Assembly (NCBI GenBank): GCA_016190375.1
Contig: JACPQR010000056.1
Location: 1 to 58,217 of the forward strand
Direction of reading: 5' to 3'
Length of the DNA stretch: 58,217 nucleotides
Origin: Deltaproteobacteria bacterium
GTDB taxonomy: Bacteria > Myxococcota_A > Polyangia > JACPQR01
Position numbers and translations under genes: made by a program. Below, one piece after another: positions 20,853-30,061 of this stretch. Numbering within the stretch: position 1 is the first letter of the stretch; every line of letters begins with the position of its first letter. The notes below the pieces were generated by a model that did no database searches, was not told the origin of the DNA, and saw only the letters and a program-made list of their open reading frames with translations.

Positions 20853-20873
20853 CCACCTCGCAGGCGGAGGTGG
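20853..20873. repeat. short inverted repeat in divergent promoter region
   Basis: CCACCTC (20853-20859) and GAGGTGG (20867-20873) form a perfect 7-bp stem with a 7-nt loop, between the nucleotidyltransferase pair and the plus-strand gene at 20923. Confidence 0.5.
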
Positions 20874-20879
20874 CACGAC

Positions 20880-20901
20880 GCAGTTCACACGTGTGAACTG
20901 C
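20880..20901. promoter_or_regulatory. perfect 22-bp palindrome, probable operator
   Basis: The half-site GCAGTTCACAC is followed directly by its exact reverse complement, with no spacer, centred at 20890/20891. It lies between divergent starts at 20830 and 20923 and has no T tract, so an operator for a dimeric repressor fits better than a terminator. Confidence 0.55.
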
Positions 20902-20922
20902 ACGAAGTACCATCCGGCGCAG

Positions 20923-22170
20923 ATGGGCTTCCGCGACGATCGACAGGCGCTCCTCGGACGGATCGAATCGCTCGAGGCCGAGCTCCGGAGCGCCGGCGGT
21001 CCGGTTCGCCGCGAGGCGCTCCAGAAGCTCGAGGAGCTCGCGCGCACCGTCCGGCAGGCTTCGGACGAGGTCGACGAGACGCGCGACACCCTCGCCGAGC
21101 TGGCCGCGCGGATCGATCGGATCCGCACGGACGTCGGCGGGACGGCATCCGCGCCGCGCGGCGCTCGGCGGGCCTGGCTCGGGGTCGCGGCGCTCTTCGT
21201 GATCGCGATCGGCACGGCGTTCGCGATCTGCCGGTCGCCAACGATCGACCGTGACGCCGTCGCGCCGGTGCAGCCAACGCGGGCGACATCGCCGGCGCCG
21301 AGAGCCCCGGCGGCATCGCCGGCCCCGCGCTGCGTCCCTGGAACAATCGAACGCGCGGGCCCCCAGGGCAGGACCTGTACCTTCGAGGGGTTCTCGCTTC
21401 CGGCCGCTCCGGACGTCTCGCCCTACTGTGGCTACCTCGGCGACGGGTACATGGGGTTCATGTGGAGGTTGACCGACGCCACGCGGGATCACGCCTGTCC
21501 GGAGGGGATGACCCGCGCCGACAACCCGCAGTGGGGTTACTGCCTCGTGCGTGGGATCGAGGCGCCCGACGGCGCCATGCTCCTGCCGGAATGCGACGAT
21601 CTGAGCCGGGGGCGGCTCGGCTACCGGATCGTGGCGCGCACGGGGCCTCCGGCGCGCGTGCTTCCGGCTCCCGACGGCGAGACGCCCGACGCGCCGCTCG
21701 CCGCGCCCCGGCTCGCTGCGCCGGGCGCGATCGGGTGCGACCTGTCCCCGTCGATCGCCTCGCTCGGTTCCTGCTCGCGCCTCGACGTCGTGGCCGTCGC
21801 CGCGAGCGGGTCGGACCCCAGCCGTGGCGCGGCGGCGGTCGACCGCGACGCCTGCACGGTCTGGAGCTCCGGAGCGTTCGCGCCGCAGGCGATCTCGCTC
21901 GACCTCGGGCGGCAGAGGGCCGTCTCGGCGCTCCTCCTGGTCACCGAGACCACACCGGACGGAGCCACGACCGTCGTGGTGGAGCTCTCGGACGACGGCG
22001 AGACGTTCGCGCCCGCGGCCCTGATCCGCGGCGAGATCGCGACGCAGCGCGCCTACGCGGTCGACTTCCCGAGGCCCCTCGAGGCGCGCCACGTCCGCCT
22101 GCGCAGCACGCGCTCTCGGTCGTGGATTGCCTGGCGCGAGATCGCCGCGCTGAGCTGCGAGGGCGAGTGA
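20923..22170 (+). CDS. membrane-anchored coiled-coil protein with C-terminal discoidin (F5/8 type C)-like domain
   Basis: 415 residues from the ATG at 20923; a GTG at 20893 is in frame but lies inside the palindrome, so I prefer the ATG. Residues about 1-75 are a charged coiled coil (RIESLEAELRSAGG, LQKLEELARTVRQASDEVDETRDTLAELAARIDRI). One membrane span follows (AWLGVAALFVIAIGTAFAICR), then a Pro/Ala linker, a Cys-containing middle domain (YCGYLGDGYMGFMWRLTDATRDHACPEGMTR) and a final ~120 residues resembling a discoidin jelly roll (SISLDLGRQRAVSALLLVTE, VVVELSDDGETFAPAALIRGE, ARHVRLRSTRSRSWIAWREI). Predicted inner-membrane protein with a periplasmic ligand-binding head. Confidence 0.7.
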   Translation: MGFRDDRQALLGRIESLEAELRSAGGPVRREALQKLEELARTVRQASDEVDETRDTLAELAARIDRIRTDVGGTASAPRGARRAWLGVAALFVIAIGTAFAICRSPTIDRDAVAPVQPTRATSPAPRAPAASPAPRCVPGTIERAGPQGRTCTFEGFSLPAAPDVSPYCGYLGDGYMGFMWRLTDATRDHACPEGMTRADNPQWGYCLVRGIEAPDGAMLLPECDDLSRGRLGYRIVARTGPPARVLPAPDGETPDAPLAAPRLAAPGAIGCDLSPSIASLGSCSRLDVVAVAASGSDPSRGAAAVDRDACTVWSSGAFAPQAISLDLGRQRAVSALLLVTETTPDGATTVVVELSDDGETFAPAALIRGEIATQRAYAVDFPRPLEARHVRLRSTRSRSWIAWREIAALSCEGE

Positions 22171-22343
22171 GGCTCAGCGCGACGGGGATGGACAGCGCCA
22201 CGACGGCGGCGAGACGGACAGGACGGCGCATGGCCGACAAGGTGCCCATCCGCGGGCTCATGGCAAGACGGGATGGGTTCCGTCGACCCCAGCGAACCAG
22301 ATCGCTTCCTGTCTTTCCGCTGCCGTAGCGCTGGCGCGCCCCA

Positions 22344-22352
22344 TGCTAGAGT
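22344..22352 (+). promoter_or_regulatory. extended -10 box of a probable leaderless transcript
   Basis: TGCTAGAGT; the hexamer TAGAGT ends 10 nt before the TTG start at 22363. No -35 or Shine-Dalgarno sequence is apparent. Confidence 0.4.
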
Positions 22353-22362
22353 CCTGGCTCGG

Positions 22363-23355
22363 TTGAGCTCGCACCGACCCGCCATCGTCGTGGTCTGGAC
22401 GGCGTGGGCAGCGGTCTGCGCCTGCGAAGGCTCCGTCGGAGGTCCGTCGATCGCTCTGGAGGCGGGCGCGGGCGACGCGGGCGAGGATGCCGGCCGCGAC
22501 GCCGGGCGGCCCTGCGCCGACGGAGTCTGCGTGCCAGGTGACAAGGAGACCGAGGACTGCGACGGGTGCGCTCGCCGCTCGCGTTTCTGCGGCGACGACT
22601 GCCAGTGGGAGGGCTGGGGCGCCTGCGCTCCACCCTGCGTGGCCGGCGAGGTCGAGACCGAGCCCTGCGGCAACTGCGGTGCCCGAGCACGCACCTGTGG
22701 CGACGACTGCGCCTTCGGCGAGTGGAGTCCCTGCGGCTCCGAAGGCGAGTGCGCGGCCGGGCAGGTCGATGCCGCTCCCTGCGGGAACTGCGGCACCGCC
22801 GAGCGCACGTGCTCCGACGACTGCGACTGGGGCGAGCCCGGCGCCTGCCTGGGCGAAGGCGATTGCGTGACTGCGACGCTGGAGTACCGCGACTGCGGCA
22901 ACTGCGGGGAACAGGTCCGGGCATGCCTCGACGATTGCTCCTGGGAGGACTGGAGCGGCTGCATCGACGAGGGCGTGTGCGCCCCCGGCCAGGTCGAGGT
23001 GGGGGGGGCCTGCGGAAACTGCGGAACGGAGAACCGGACCTGCAGCGACGCCTGCGAGTGGCAGCGGGCATGCGGAGACGAGGGCGCCTGCGCCCCCGGC
23101 GCGACCGAGAACCGCTCCTGCGGCAACTGTGGCACCGAGACGAGAACCTGCGGTGCAGACTGCCGCTGGGGAGCCTGGGGCGGCTGTCAGGGGCAGGGGG
23201 CGTGTCAGCCGGGGACGGTCCGCAACCAGGCGTGCGATGGCTGCGGCACCCAGCAGCAGACCTGCACGGGCGCCTGCTCCTGGGGCGCGCCGACCGAGTG
23301 CGTGCTGCCCTGCGAGTGCTGCATCTGGTGGGTCTGCGAGCCCTGCTGCTGCTGA
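22363..23355 (+). CDS. Cys-rich repeat lipoprotein (CGNCGTxxRTC repeats)
   Basis: 330 residues from a TTG at 22363. I chose it because it gives a short lipoprotein signal (SSHRPAIVVVWTAWAAVCAC) and lies 10 nt after a TGCTAGAGT promoter box; the open frame extends upstream to 22273 without a usable signal. After a short Asp/Ala linker come about seven repeats of ~40 residues, PCGNCGTxxRTCxDDCxWGxWxxCxxEGxCxPGxVE, loosely like thrombospondin modules. The C-terminus is CECCIWWVCEPCCC. Expected on the cell surface, heavily disulfide-bonded; no enzymatic motif. Confidence 0.75.
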   Translation: MSSHRPAIVVVWTAWAAVCACEGSVGGPSIALEAGAGDAGEDAGRDAGRPCADGVCVPGDKETEDCDGCARRSRFCGDDCQWEGWGACAPPCVAGEVETEPCGNCGARARTCGDDCAFGEWSPCGSEGECAAGQVDAAPCGNCGTAERTCSDDCDWGEPGACLGEGDCVTATLEYRDCGNCGEQVRACLDDCSWEDWSGCIDEGVCAPGQVEVGGACGNCGTENRTCSDACEWQRACGDEGACAPGATENRSCGNCGTETRTCGADCRWGAWGGCQGQGACQPGTVRNQACDGCGTQQQTCTGACSWGAPTECVLPCECCIWWVCEPCCC

Positions 23356-23387
23356 CGACGACCAGGATGTCGCCCCCGACCAGACTA

Positions 23388-23417
23388 TTGACAGGAGTCA
23401 CGTGGAAGTCAGACACT
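23388..23417 (+). promoter_or_regulatory. candidate promoter for the 21-repeat lipoprotein gene
   Basis: A perfect TTGACA (23388-23393) is followed after 18 nt by GACACT (23412-23417). The start codon is about 100 nt downstream and has a good Shine-Dalgarno sequence, unlike the neighbouring leaderless genes. Confidence 0.4.
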
Positions 23418-23520
23418 CCTGCCGCTTCGTTGGATTCCACCAAGAACGTTCACCACCGTCCGTCCGCGCGTGACGCCTCTGGGGGCACGCACCGCACCTG
23501 ACCAAAAGGAGATCGAGAGC

Positions 23521-26500
23521 ATGGCTTGTACCCGGCAATGGCTGTACCTCTTCGTGTTGTGTACCTTGGCGGTTGCTGCTGGTTGCGGCGACGATACTGG
23601 CGATGACGACGACGATACTAATTGCGGTCCCGGCCAGGTGGCCTGCGACGGCGAGTGCACGGACACCGACACGGACCCGGACAACTGCGGCGCATGCGGG
23701 ACCGCCTGCGACGACGACCAGGTCTGCAACGCCGGCGACTGCTCCTCCGAGGGCTGCGGGGATCTGACCGACTGCGACGGCGGGTGCGTGGACACCGCCA
23801 CGGATCCGGACAACTGCGGCGAGTGCGGGACCGCTTGCGGCGACGGCACCTCGTGCGTGGACGGCGAGTGCGAGTGCGACGCCGGCGAAACGCTCTGCGG
23901 CGACGCCTGCGTGAACACGGACGCCGATCCCGAGCACTGCGGCGACTGCGAGACCGAGTGTGATCCGGAGGCCGTGTGCAGCGAAGGCGCGTGCTCCGAG
24001 GAGTGCGACCCCGGCCTGACGGACTGCGACGGGTCGTGCGTCGACACCGACACCGACGACGCGAACTGCGGGGATTGCGGCACCGAGTGTGACGACTCCG
24101 AGGTCTGCAACGAGGGCGACTGCACCCCCGAGGGCTGCGACCCCGAGCTGACCGACTGCGACGGCTCCTGCGTGGACACGCAGAGCGACGACGACAACTG
24201 CGGGGACTGCGGGACGGCCTGCGACGAGGACCAGACCTGCACCGAGGGCGAGTGCATCTGCGACGACGGCCTCACCGGCTGCGACAGCGGCTGCACCGAC
24301 ACCGACACGGATCCCGACAACTGCGGGGCCTGCGAGAACGCCTGCGACGAGGGCGAGGTGTGCAGCAACGGTGATTGCAACGCCGAGGGCTGCGACGAGG
24401 GGCTGACCGACTGCGACGGCTCCTGCGTGGACACGGACGTCGACGAGGACAACTGCGGGGACTGCGGGACCGAGTGCGCCTCGGACCAGACCTGCACCGA
24501 CGGCCAGTGCATCTGCAACGGCGACCTCACGGACTGCGTGGGCGGCTGCACCGACACCGACACCGATCCCGACAACTGCGGGGGCTGCGGCGACGCCTGC
24601 GACCCCGGCGAGTCCTGCGCGGCGGGGGACTGCGTCCTCGAGTGCCCCGGCCAGCAGACGGCGTGTGACGGGGCCTGCGTGACGCTCGAGACCGACGATC
24701 AGAACTGCGGGGACTGCGGCAACGCCTGCTCGGGCCTCCAGGACTGCGTCGCCGGCGACTGCACCTGCATCAACGACCTGACCGACTGCGACGGCGCCTG
24801 CGTGAACCTCCAGCAGGATCACGACGACTGCGGGACCTGCGGCAACGCCTGCGGCGTCCTGCAGGTGTGCTCGGCCGGCGACTGCGTCGACGACTGCCCC
24901 GATGGCCAGGTGGTCTGCGACGGAGCCTGCGTCGTCCTGGACGAGGACCCGCAGCACTGCGGGAACTGCGAGACCGAGTGCAACATCGACGGCGTGTGCG
25001 ACCTCGGTGTCTGCACGTGTCCCGAGGGCGAGGTGACGTGCGGCGGCGCCTGCGTGAACCTCGAGACCGACGAGGGCAACTGCGGCGAGTGCGAAGTGAC
25101 CTGCTCCATCGGCGGGCTCTGCCTGGGTGGCGATTGCGCCTGTCCGGAGGGCACGGTCGACTGCGACGGCGTTTGCGTGAACCTCGACACCGACCACGGG
25201 AACTGCGGCTCGTGCGGGAACACCTGCGCGGACGACAGGACCTGCGTGGGCGGAGACTGCGACTGCAACCCGGGGCTGACGGACTGCGACGGCGAGTGCG
25301 TGAACACCGAGTCGGACGCCGACAACTGCTCGGCCTGCGGGACCGAGTGTCCCCTGGGCGCGAGCTGCGTGAGCAGCGCCTGCGTCTGTCCGGACACGAG
25401 CCCCGACGTCTGCAGCGACGAGTGCGTGAACGTCGATTCGGACGAGCGGTTCTGCGGGACCTGCGACATCGCCTGCCCGGTCGGCAAGCAGTGCAACGCC
25501 GGCGTGTGCGAGTGTCCGGAGGGCCTCGCCGACTGCGGCGGCCTCTGCGCCGACCTCGACGCGAACCCGTTCAACTGCGGAACATGCGGGACGGTCTGCT
25601 TCGGCACCGCGAACCCGTATTGCATCAACGGGGTCTGCGACGACCTGTGCGACGCTCCATACATCCTGTGCGCCGGCCTCTGCGTGAACCCGTACACGGA
25701 CGAGGCGCACTGCGGAGCCTGCGGCAACGGCTGCGGGCCCGACGCGACCTGCACGACGGGCGATTGCGGCTGCAATCCCGGCTTCGATCAGTGCGACGTG
25801 AACGGCGACCCGCTCGACTGCCGGGACACGTCGTCGAGCGACGTGGACAACTGCGGTGGTTGCGACGTGGACTGCCGCGTCGATCAGGTGTGCTCGGTCG
25901 ACACCTGCGAGTGCCCGGAGGGGCTCGCCGAGTGCGGCGGCGCGTGCGTCGACACGTCATCGGACGACGAGAACTGCGGATCGTGCGGGTTCGAGTGCAG
26001 CGTCCTGGCGTCGTGCCAGGGCTCGGACTGCATCTGCGCGCCGGGGCTCACCGACTGCGATCCCGCTGTCGGGGACACCGACTGCGTGGACTTCCTGACC
26101 GACGACTTCAACTGCGGTGCCTGCGACAACGACTGCGGCGGCGGCCAGTTCTGCGACGCCGGCACCTGCGTGTGTCCGCCGGGCGAGACGTTCTGCGACG
26201 GCGTGTGCGTCAACCTCGTGACGGACGAGGGCCACTGCGGAAGCTGTGACATCGAGTGCCTCGGCGGCGAGTCCTGCGAGGCCGGGGTCTGCGACGCGCC
26301 GTCCTCGTGCGACAACCCCGAGGCCATCCTGGGCACCGGGGATGGCGTGGCGGTGGGCGACACCTGCCCCGCGGCCGCGGGCTTCGCGCTTTCGTGCGGC
26401 TCGTCCGGGGCGGCACCCGACACGGTGTACGCGTTCGTGCCCCCCGGCAGCGGAGACTACGTGTTCGACACGATCGGCGCCGGGACCTCGTACGACACGG

Positions 26501-26721
26501 TCATCGCGGTCGGCACGACCTGCGGCGGCTCGCAGCTCGGGTGCGACGACGATGCGCCGGGATACTGTAATGGCGCCAACGGCGCTCTCGGCTTCTCGGA
26601 GGTGACCGTCACGGACATGGAAGCCGGGACGACGTACTACATCGTCATCGACGGCTTCGGCCCGGGCAACGTCTGCGGCGCCAACTGCGGCGACTTCCAG
26701 CTCAACATCACCGCTCTCTAG
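23521..26721 (+). CDS. large Cys-rich lipoprotein with 21 tandem TDxxNCGxCGxxC repeats
   Basis: 1066 residues. The ATG has AAGGAGA upstream and gives a canonical lipoprotein signal ending LAVAAGC (lipidated Cys22), followed by DDTGDDDDDT. Residues about 35-930 are 21 repeats averaging 42 residues, of the form LTDCDGxCVDTDTDPDNCGxCGxxCxxxxxCxxGxC. Each holds about six Cys and acidic DTDTD clusters that could bind Ca2+. The last ~130 residues form a separate beta-rich domain (AAPDTVYAFVPPGSGDYVFDTIGAG, YDTVIAVGTTCGG, GTTYYIVIDGFGP) resembling the pre-peptidase C-terminal-like sandwich of secreted proteins. Likely an extended surface fibre or adhesin; this is inference. Confidence 0.85.
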   Translation: MACTRQWLYLFVLCTLAVAAGCGDDTGDDDDDTNCGPGQVACDGECTDTDTDPDNCGACGTACDDDQVCNAGDCSSEGCGDLTDCDGGCVDTATDPDNCGECGTACGDGTSCVDGECECDAGETLCGDACVNTDADPEHCGDCETECDPEAVCSEGACSEECDPGLTDCDGSCVDTDTDDANCGDCGTECDDSEVCNEGDCTPEGCDPELTDCDGSCVDTQSDDDNCGDCGTACDEDQTCTEGECICDDGLTGCDSGCTDTDTDPDNCGACENACDEGEVCSNGDCNAEGCDEGLTDCDGSCVDTDVDEDNCGDCGTECASDQTCTDGQCICNGDLTDCVGGCTDTDTDPDNCGGCGDACDPGESCAAGDCVLECPGQQTACDGACVTLETDDQNCGDCGNACSGLQDCVAGDCTCINDLTDCDGACVNLQQDHDDCGTCGNACGVLQVCSAGDCVDDCPDGQVVCDGACVVLDEDPQHCGNCETECNIDGVCDLGVCTCPEGEVTCGGACVNLETDEGNCGECEVTCSIGGLCLGGDCACPEGTVDCDGVCVNLDTDHGNCGSCGNTCADDRTCVGGDCDCNPGLTDCDGECVNTESDADNCSACGTECPLGASCVSSACVCPDTSPDVCSDECVNVDSDERFCGTCDIACPVGKQCNAGVCECPEGLADCGGLCADLDANPFNCGTCGTVCFGTANPYCINGVCDDLCDAPYILCAGLCVNPYTDEAHCGACGNGCGPDATCTTGDCGCNPGFDQCDVNGDPLDCRDTSSSDVDNCGGCDVDCRVDQVCSVDTCECPEGLAECGGACVDTSSDDENCGSCGFECSVLASCQGSDCICAPGLTDCDPAVGDTDCVDFLTDDFNCGACDNDCGGGQFCDAGTCVCPPGETFCDGVCVNLVTDEGHCGSCDIECLGGESCEAGVCDAPSSCDNPEAILGTGDGVAVGDTCPAAAGFALSCGSSGAAPDTVYAFVPPGSGDYVFDTIGAGTSYDTVIAVGTTCGGSQLGCDDDAPGYCNGANGALGFSEVTVTDMEAGTTYYIVIDGFGPGNVCGANCGDFQLNITAL
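23637..26300 (+). repeat. 21-unit tandem repeat region in Cys-rich lipoprotein gene
   Basis: Units of about 120-150 bp, diverged but with the near-invariant string coding for NCGxCG. The first eight or so units are more alike than the last ones, suggesting recent internal duplication. Confidence 0.75.
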
Positions 26722-26765
26722 TCCTCGCGCTCCCTGCAGCGCCCAGCAACTCGAGCCCCACCCTC

Positions 26766-26774
26766 TGCTAGCAT
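26766..26774 (+). promoter_or_regulatory. extended -10 box of a probable near-leaderless transcript
   Basis: TGCTAGCAT; the hexamer TAGCAT ends 12 nt before the ATG at 26787. No Shine-Dalgarno sequence lies in between. Confidence 0.4.
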
Positions 26775-26786
26775 CGCGGGTACGCG

Positions 26787-28295
26787 ATGAGGCGCACCTC
26801 TTCGTCCGCTGCCTTGCTCCTCCTGCTCCTCGTCGGCGGCTCGTCCGCCCAGTGCGGCGGGTCGTCGGGCGCCGACGCGGGAGCAGGCGCCGACGCCATG
26901 GACGAGCGCTGCGCGCAGGTGAGCTGCGCCCCCGGCACGGCGTGCACCGCCGGCGTTTGCGTTCCGGTCGATCCCTGCTCCGGCGTCGTCTGCGAGAACG
27001 TCGGCGACGTCTGCTCGGGAGGGCTGTGCGTCTCGGGCGTGGCGGACACCGACGGGGACGGCTTCGTCGCCCGCGACGACTGCGATGACGGCGATCCGAT
27101 CGCGTACCCGGGCGCGACCGAGAGGTGCGACGGCAAGGACGACGACTGCGACGGCGCGATCGACGAGTGGCAGGACGCGGACGGCGACGGCTTCCTCGCC
27201 GAGTGCGGCGGCACGACGCCCGCCGACTGCGACGACGGCGACTCGCGCGCTCACCCCGGCGCGGACGAGGTCTGCAACGGCAAGGACGACGACTGCGACG
27301 GCGAGAGCGACGACGGGATGGCCGGCTGCTGCCACGGGTTGCCCGCCGATCTCGAGCGCGACGACTCGAGCTGCGGCGAGTGCGGCACGAGCTGTCTCGA
27401 CTTCGCGGCCTGCACGAACGGCGCCTGCACCTGCGGCCAGTCTGGCTGCCAGGACGGCTTTGCGTGCTGCCTGTGGGGCTGCGCCGACACGGCGAGCGAC
27501 GAGTGGAACTGCGGTGGCTGCGGCAACCGCTGCGGGTTCCTCGAGAGCTGCGTGGGCGGCCGCTGCACCTGCTCGGAGGACGGCGAGTGCGGCGCCTGGG
27601 GCGAGCCGGGCGATTGCTGCGGCGGCACCTGCGCCGACACCCAGAGCGACGCTTTCGACTGCGGCGGCTGCGGCATCGAGTGCCAGGCGGGTCAGGAGTG
27701 CTGCGGCGGAGCCTGCGTCGAGGTGGGGGTCGATGCGGCCAACTGCGGGGGTTGTGGACACCCCTGCGCTCCGGGCGAGACGTGCGAGTCCGGCGCCTGC
27801 GTCTGCGTAGACGGCCGGGCCTGCGAGGCGAGCCTGGGCGAGGCCTGCTGCGGGGACGCCTGCGTCCGGACGAGCGGCTCGACGGAGCACTGCGGCGGCT
27901 GCGATCGTGCCTGCCAGCCGGGCGACGTGTGCTGCTCGGGCGTCTGCCTGCGCCTGGAGGACTTCAGGACCGAAGCCTGCGGAGACTGCGAGACCGCCTG
28001 CGATCCGGGCGAAAACTGTTTCTCGGGCGACTGCCGCTGCGGCGAGGGCGGGCCTGATTGCGAGGGAACGCTCGCCAGCACCTGCTGCGATGGCGAGTGC
28101 AAGAACCTCGAATCGGACGAGTCGAGCTGCGGCGCGTGCGACCGCGCATGCCGCTGGGGAATGACCTGCTGCGACGCGGACTGCACCTCGCTGGCGAACG
28201 ACGTGGAGAACTGCGGCCAGTGCGGCAAGCGCTGCCCCTCCGGCCACACCTGCAGCGCCGGACGGTGCCAGGCTCCGCCGGACGGGGGTGCGTGA
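26787..28295 (+). CDS. secreted Cys-rich protein with MopE-like metal-binding motifs
   Basis: 502 residues. An N-terminal signal (RRTSSSAALLLLLLVGGSSAQC) may be a lipoprotein signal with Cys22. Residues about 87-170 contain two copies of the putative metal-binding motif DTDGDGFVARDDCDDGDPIAYPGATERCDGKDDDCDG, known from MopE-like proteins of Myxococcota and methanotrophs. Residues about 180-490 are seven or eight Cys-rich repeats (WNCGGCGNRCGFLESCVGGRC, ANCGGCGHPCAPGETCESGAC) related to those of the upstream gene, several with an extra CC pair. Probably surface-exposed. It is the third Cys-rich gene in a row on this strand. Confidence 0.8.
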   Translation: MRRTSSSAALLLLLLVGGSSAQCGGSSGADAGAGADAMDERCAQVSCAPGTACTAGVCVPVDPCSGVVCENVGDVCSGGLCVSGVADTDGDGFVARDDCDDGDPIAYPGATERCDGKDDDCDGAIDEWQDADGDGFLAECGGTTPADCDDGDSRAHPGADEVCNGKDDDCDGESDDGMAGCCHGLPADLERDDSSCGECGTSCLDFAACTNGACTCGQSGCQDGFACCLWGCADTASDEWNCGGCGNRCGFLESCVGGRCTCSEDGECGAWGEPGDCCGGTCADTQSDAFDCGGCGIECQAGQECCGGACVEVGVDAANCGGCGHPCAPGETCESGACVCVDGRACEASLGEACCGDACVRTSGSTEHCGGCDRACQPGDVCCSGVCLRLEDFRTEACGDCETACDPGENCFSGDCRCGEGGPDCEGTLASTCCDGECKNLESDESSCGACDRACRWGMTCCDADCTSLANDVENCGQCGKRCPSGHTCSAGRCQAPPDGGA

Positions 28296-28300
28296 CGGGA

Positions 28301-30061
28301 TCAGAGCTCCGGCACGCGAACCGCGTAGATGCGCCCGGGCGAGTTGCCGCCGGGCTCACCGACCACGACCGTCAGGTACAGCGCCTGCTCGCCGGGATGC
28401 ATCGCGGTCGGATACGACCAGCGCTTCTCTTCGACCTCGGGGCCGTTCAGGTCGGTCAGCCGAACGGCCGCTCCGGCACGATCCTGCCGGACGATCCAGG
28501 TCTCGAGCGCGAACGTGTCGGAGCTCGACCAGGGTGGGTCGAGATCGGCGCTCGAGGCGAAGGCGATCCACGGCACGTCCACATCCGGCCGCGAGAACAC
28601 CGTCGGCTCCTCCCAGTGTCCGTACTCCCGGTATTCCCCTCCGAACCCGTTGTTCTCGTAGGCGTAGACCTCCGCGTCGAAGCGCGTGAGGTTCGAGAGC
28701 GAAGGTGGGTCGGCATTCCAGGCCCACACGCACGAGTCGGTGAACGCCTGGGTCGCCGAACGGGGCACCTGATTGGAGGTCGAGAGGAACGCGTCCGAGG
28801 CGAACGCGAACAGCGAGTCGTCATGGGAGAAGTCCCAGCTCTCGTATCCCGCGCCGATCGTCGTGACACCGCCGGGGTTGCTCCACAGCCCGCGTCCGTC
28901 AGGATGCTCGGGCGTCGGGGTCAAGTGCTGCTCGTAGCCGACCAGCGCCGGCAGCCCGTCCTCGAAGACGAGGTCGGCCATCGCGAGCTGGAGGACGCCT
29001 GCCCAGACGTAGTCAGGCGACAAGCCCACGCGCTCCGCCCAGATCACCTTGGCCGATCCCGGAGTCGATCCCGCGGCGCCGTTCGACGCCCGCGGTCGCA
29101 TCGTGCCGGCAGCAGGCGGCGGCTCGCCCTCGGAGCTGCAGAAATACGCGTCGTACGGGCCGGGAACCTCCTGGGTCGAGTACTGGCAGCCGGCGGCGCA
29201 GCGCCCGACCTGACCACATGCGTACGGGACCGCGGCGACCGAGTCCGCGTGCTCCCAGGTGCTCTGGTAGTCCGTGAGCTGGACCCACGTCAGCCCGTCG
29301 GCGGAGATTGCCCAGAGGTCATTGAACATGCCTATCTCGGAGGCGCCGAGCGAATGCCTCAGAGGGTGGCGTGGCATCTCCACGCCGGCCAGGATCCACT
29401 CGCCGTCGGGGAGCCATGCCGCGAGGTCCTTGTTCTGGTTCGCGTAGACCGCGGCCCCCTCCTGCCGCTCGACCTCGCCGGCGCCGGCGCCTTCCGACGG
29501 ACGGACCCGATGAATGCTCACGCCGTCCACGCCATCGACCGCGTCGATGCAGCCGATGCAGACCGGATCGCCTCCATCCTCGTTCGCGACGTACAGGACC
29601 GAGGTACCGGACTCCTCGACCGTGCCGGTCTCCGGCCCGGCGACGTAGACGGACGCAATGCCCCAGGCAGTGATCCCTGCAGGTCGGATCGACCCGCCCA
29701 GTATGTCCTCGCGGTGGGTCTCGAACACGAGCTTGCCAGTGGCCGCGTGGTAGCTGGCGCCCTTCGCGTTCCACGCGCCCGCGTCGTCCGGCCAGTCAGC
29801 GGGGGCATTCGCGACGTTCCCCTCGAGATCGGTGCCGGAGATCAAGACCAGCTCCCCGGGCGCGGAATCGAGCCACCCACCCGCATCCTCGGCCGCGTCG
29901 GGCGGCTCGGCGGCGTCGGTGGCCCCGTCGAGCCCGGCGGCGTCCGTGGCTCCAGCGTCGTCGGTGCTCGGCGTCGGCGAGGCCCCCTCATCGCCGCACG
30001 CGGCGATCACCAGCCAGACCACCGCGACGTCCCTTGCGCTCGTTCGACTGCGTTTTCTCAT
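28301..30061 (-). CDS. lipoprotein with TolB/propeller-like fold, function unknown
   Basis: 586 residues. Signal RKRSRTSARDVAVVWLVIAAC (lipobox IAAC) followed by an Asp/Ala-rich linker (TDDAGATDAAGLDGATDAAEPPDAAEDAGG). The rest has repeating strands such as GELVLISGTDLEGN, LVFETHREDILGG, GTSVLYVANEDGGDP, DGEWILAGVEMPRH, WDFSHDDSLFAFASDAF and RWSYPTAMHPGEQALYLTVVVGEPGG, the pattern of WD40/TolB-like beta-propellers that report on text-like data. No catalytic residue is evident. Convergent with the Cys-rich gene (5 nt between stops). The start has GGAGTG a few nt upstream. Confidence 0.7.
   Translation of the reverse strand: MRKRSRTSARDVAVVWLVIAACGDEGASPTPSTDDAGATDAAGLDGATDAAEPPDAAEDAGGWLDSAPGELVLISGTDLEGNVANAPADWPDDAGAWNAKGASYHAATGKLVFETHREDILGGSIRPAGITAWGIASVYVAGPETGTVEESGTSVLYVANEDGGDPVCIGCIDAVDGVDGVSIHRVRPSEGAGAGEVERQEGAAVYANQNKDLAAWLPDGEWILAGVEMPRHPLRHSLGASEIGMFNDLWAISADGLTWVQLTDYQSTWEHADSVAAVPYACGQVGRCAAGCQYSTQEVPGPYDAYFCSSEGEPPPAAGTMRPRASNGAAGSTPGSAKVIWAERVGLSPDYVWAGVLQLAMADLVFEDGLPALVGYEQHLTPTPEHPDGRGLWSNPGGVTTIGAGYESWDFSHDDSLFAFASDAFLSTSNQVPRSATQAFTDSCVWAWNADPPSLSNLTRFDAEVYAYENNGFGGEYREYGHWEEPTVFSRPDVDVPWIAFASSADLDPPWSSSDTFALETWIVRQDRAGAAVRLTDLNGPEVEEKRWSYPTAMHPGEQALYLTVVVGEPGGNSPGRIYAVRVPEL

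Noticed and set aside
21941..22261. Minus-strand frame with a signal-peptide-like start (MRRPVRLAAVVALSIPVALSL)
   Set aside because: It runs into the opposite strand of the discoidin-domain gene and becomes low-complexity Arg/Ser; no ribosome binding site.
23409..24575. Ser/Gln/Pro-rich minus-strand frames opposite the Cys-rich repeat genes
   Set aside because: They are translations of the reverse complement of Cys/Asp/Gly repeats and recur wherever those repeats occur.
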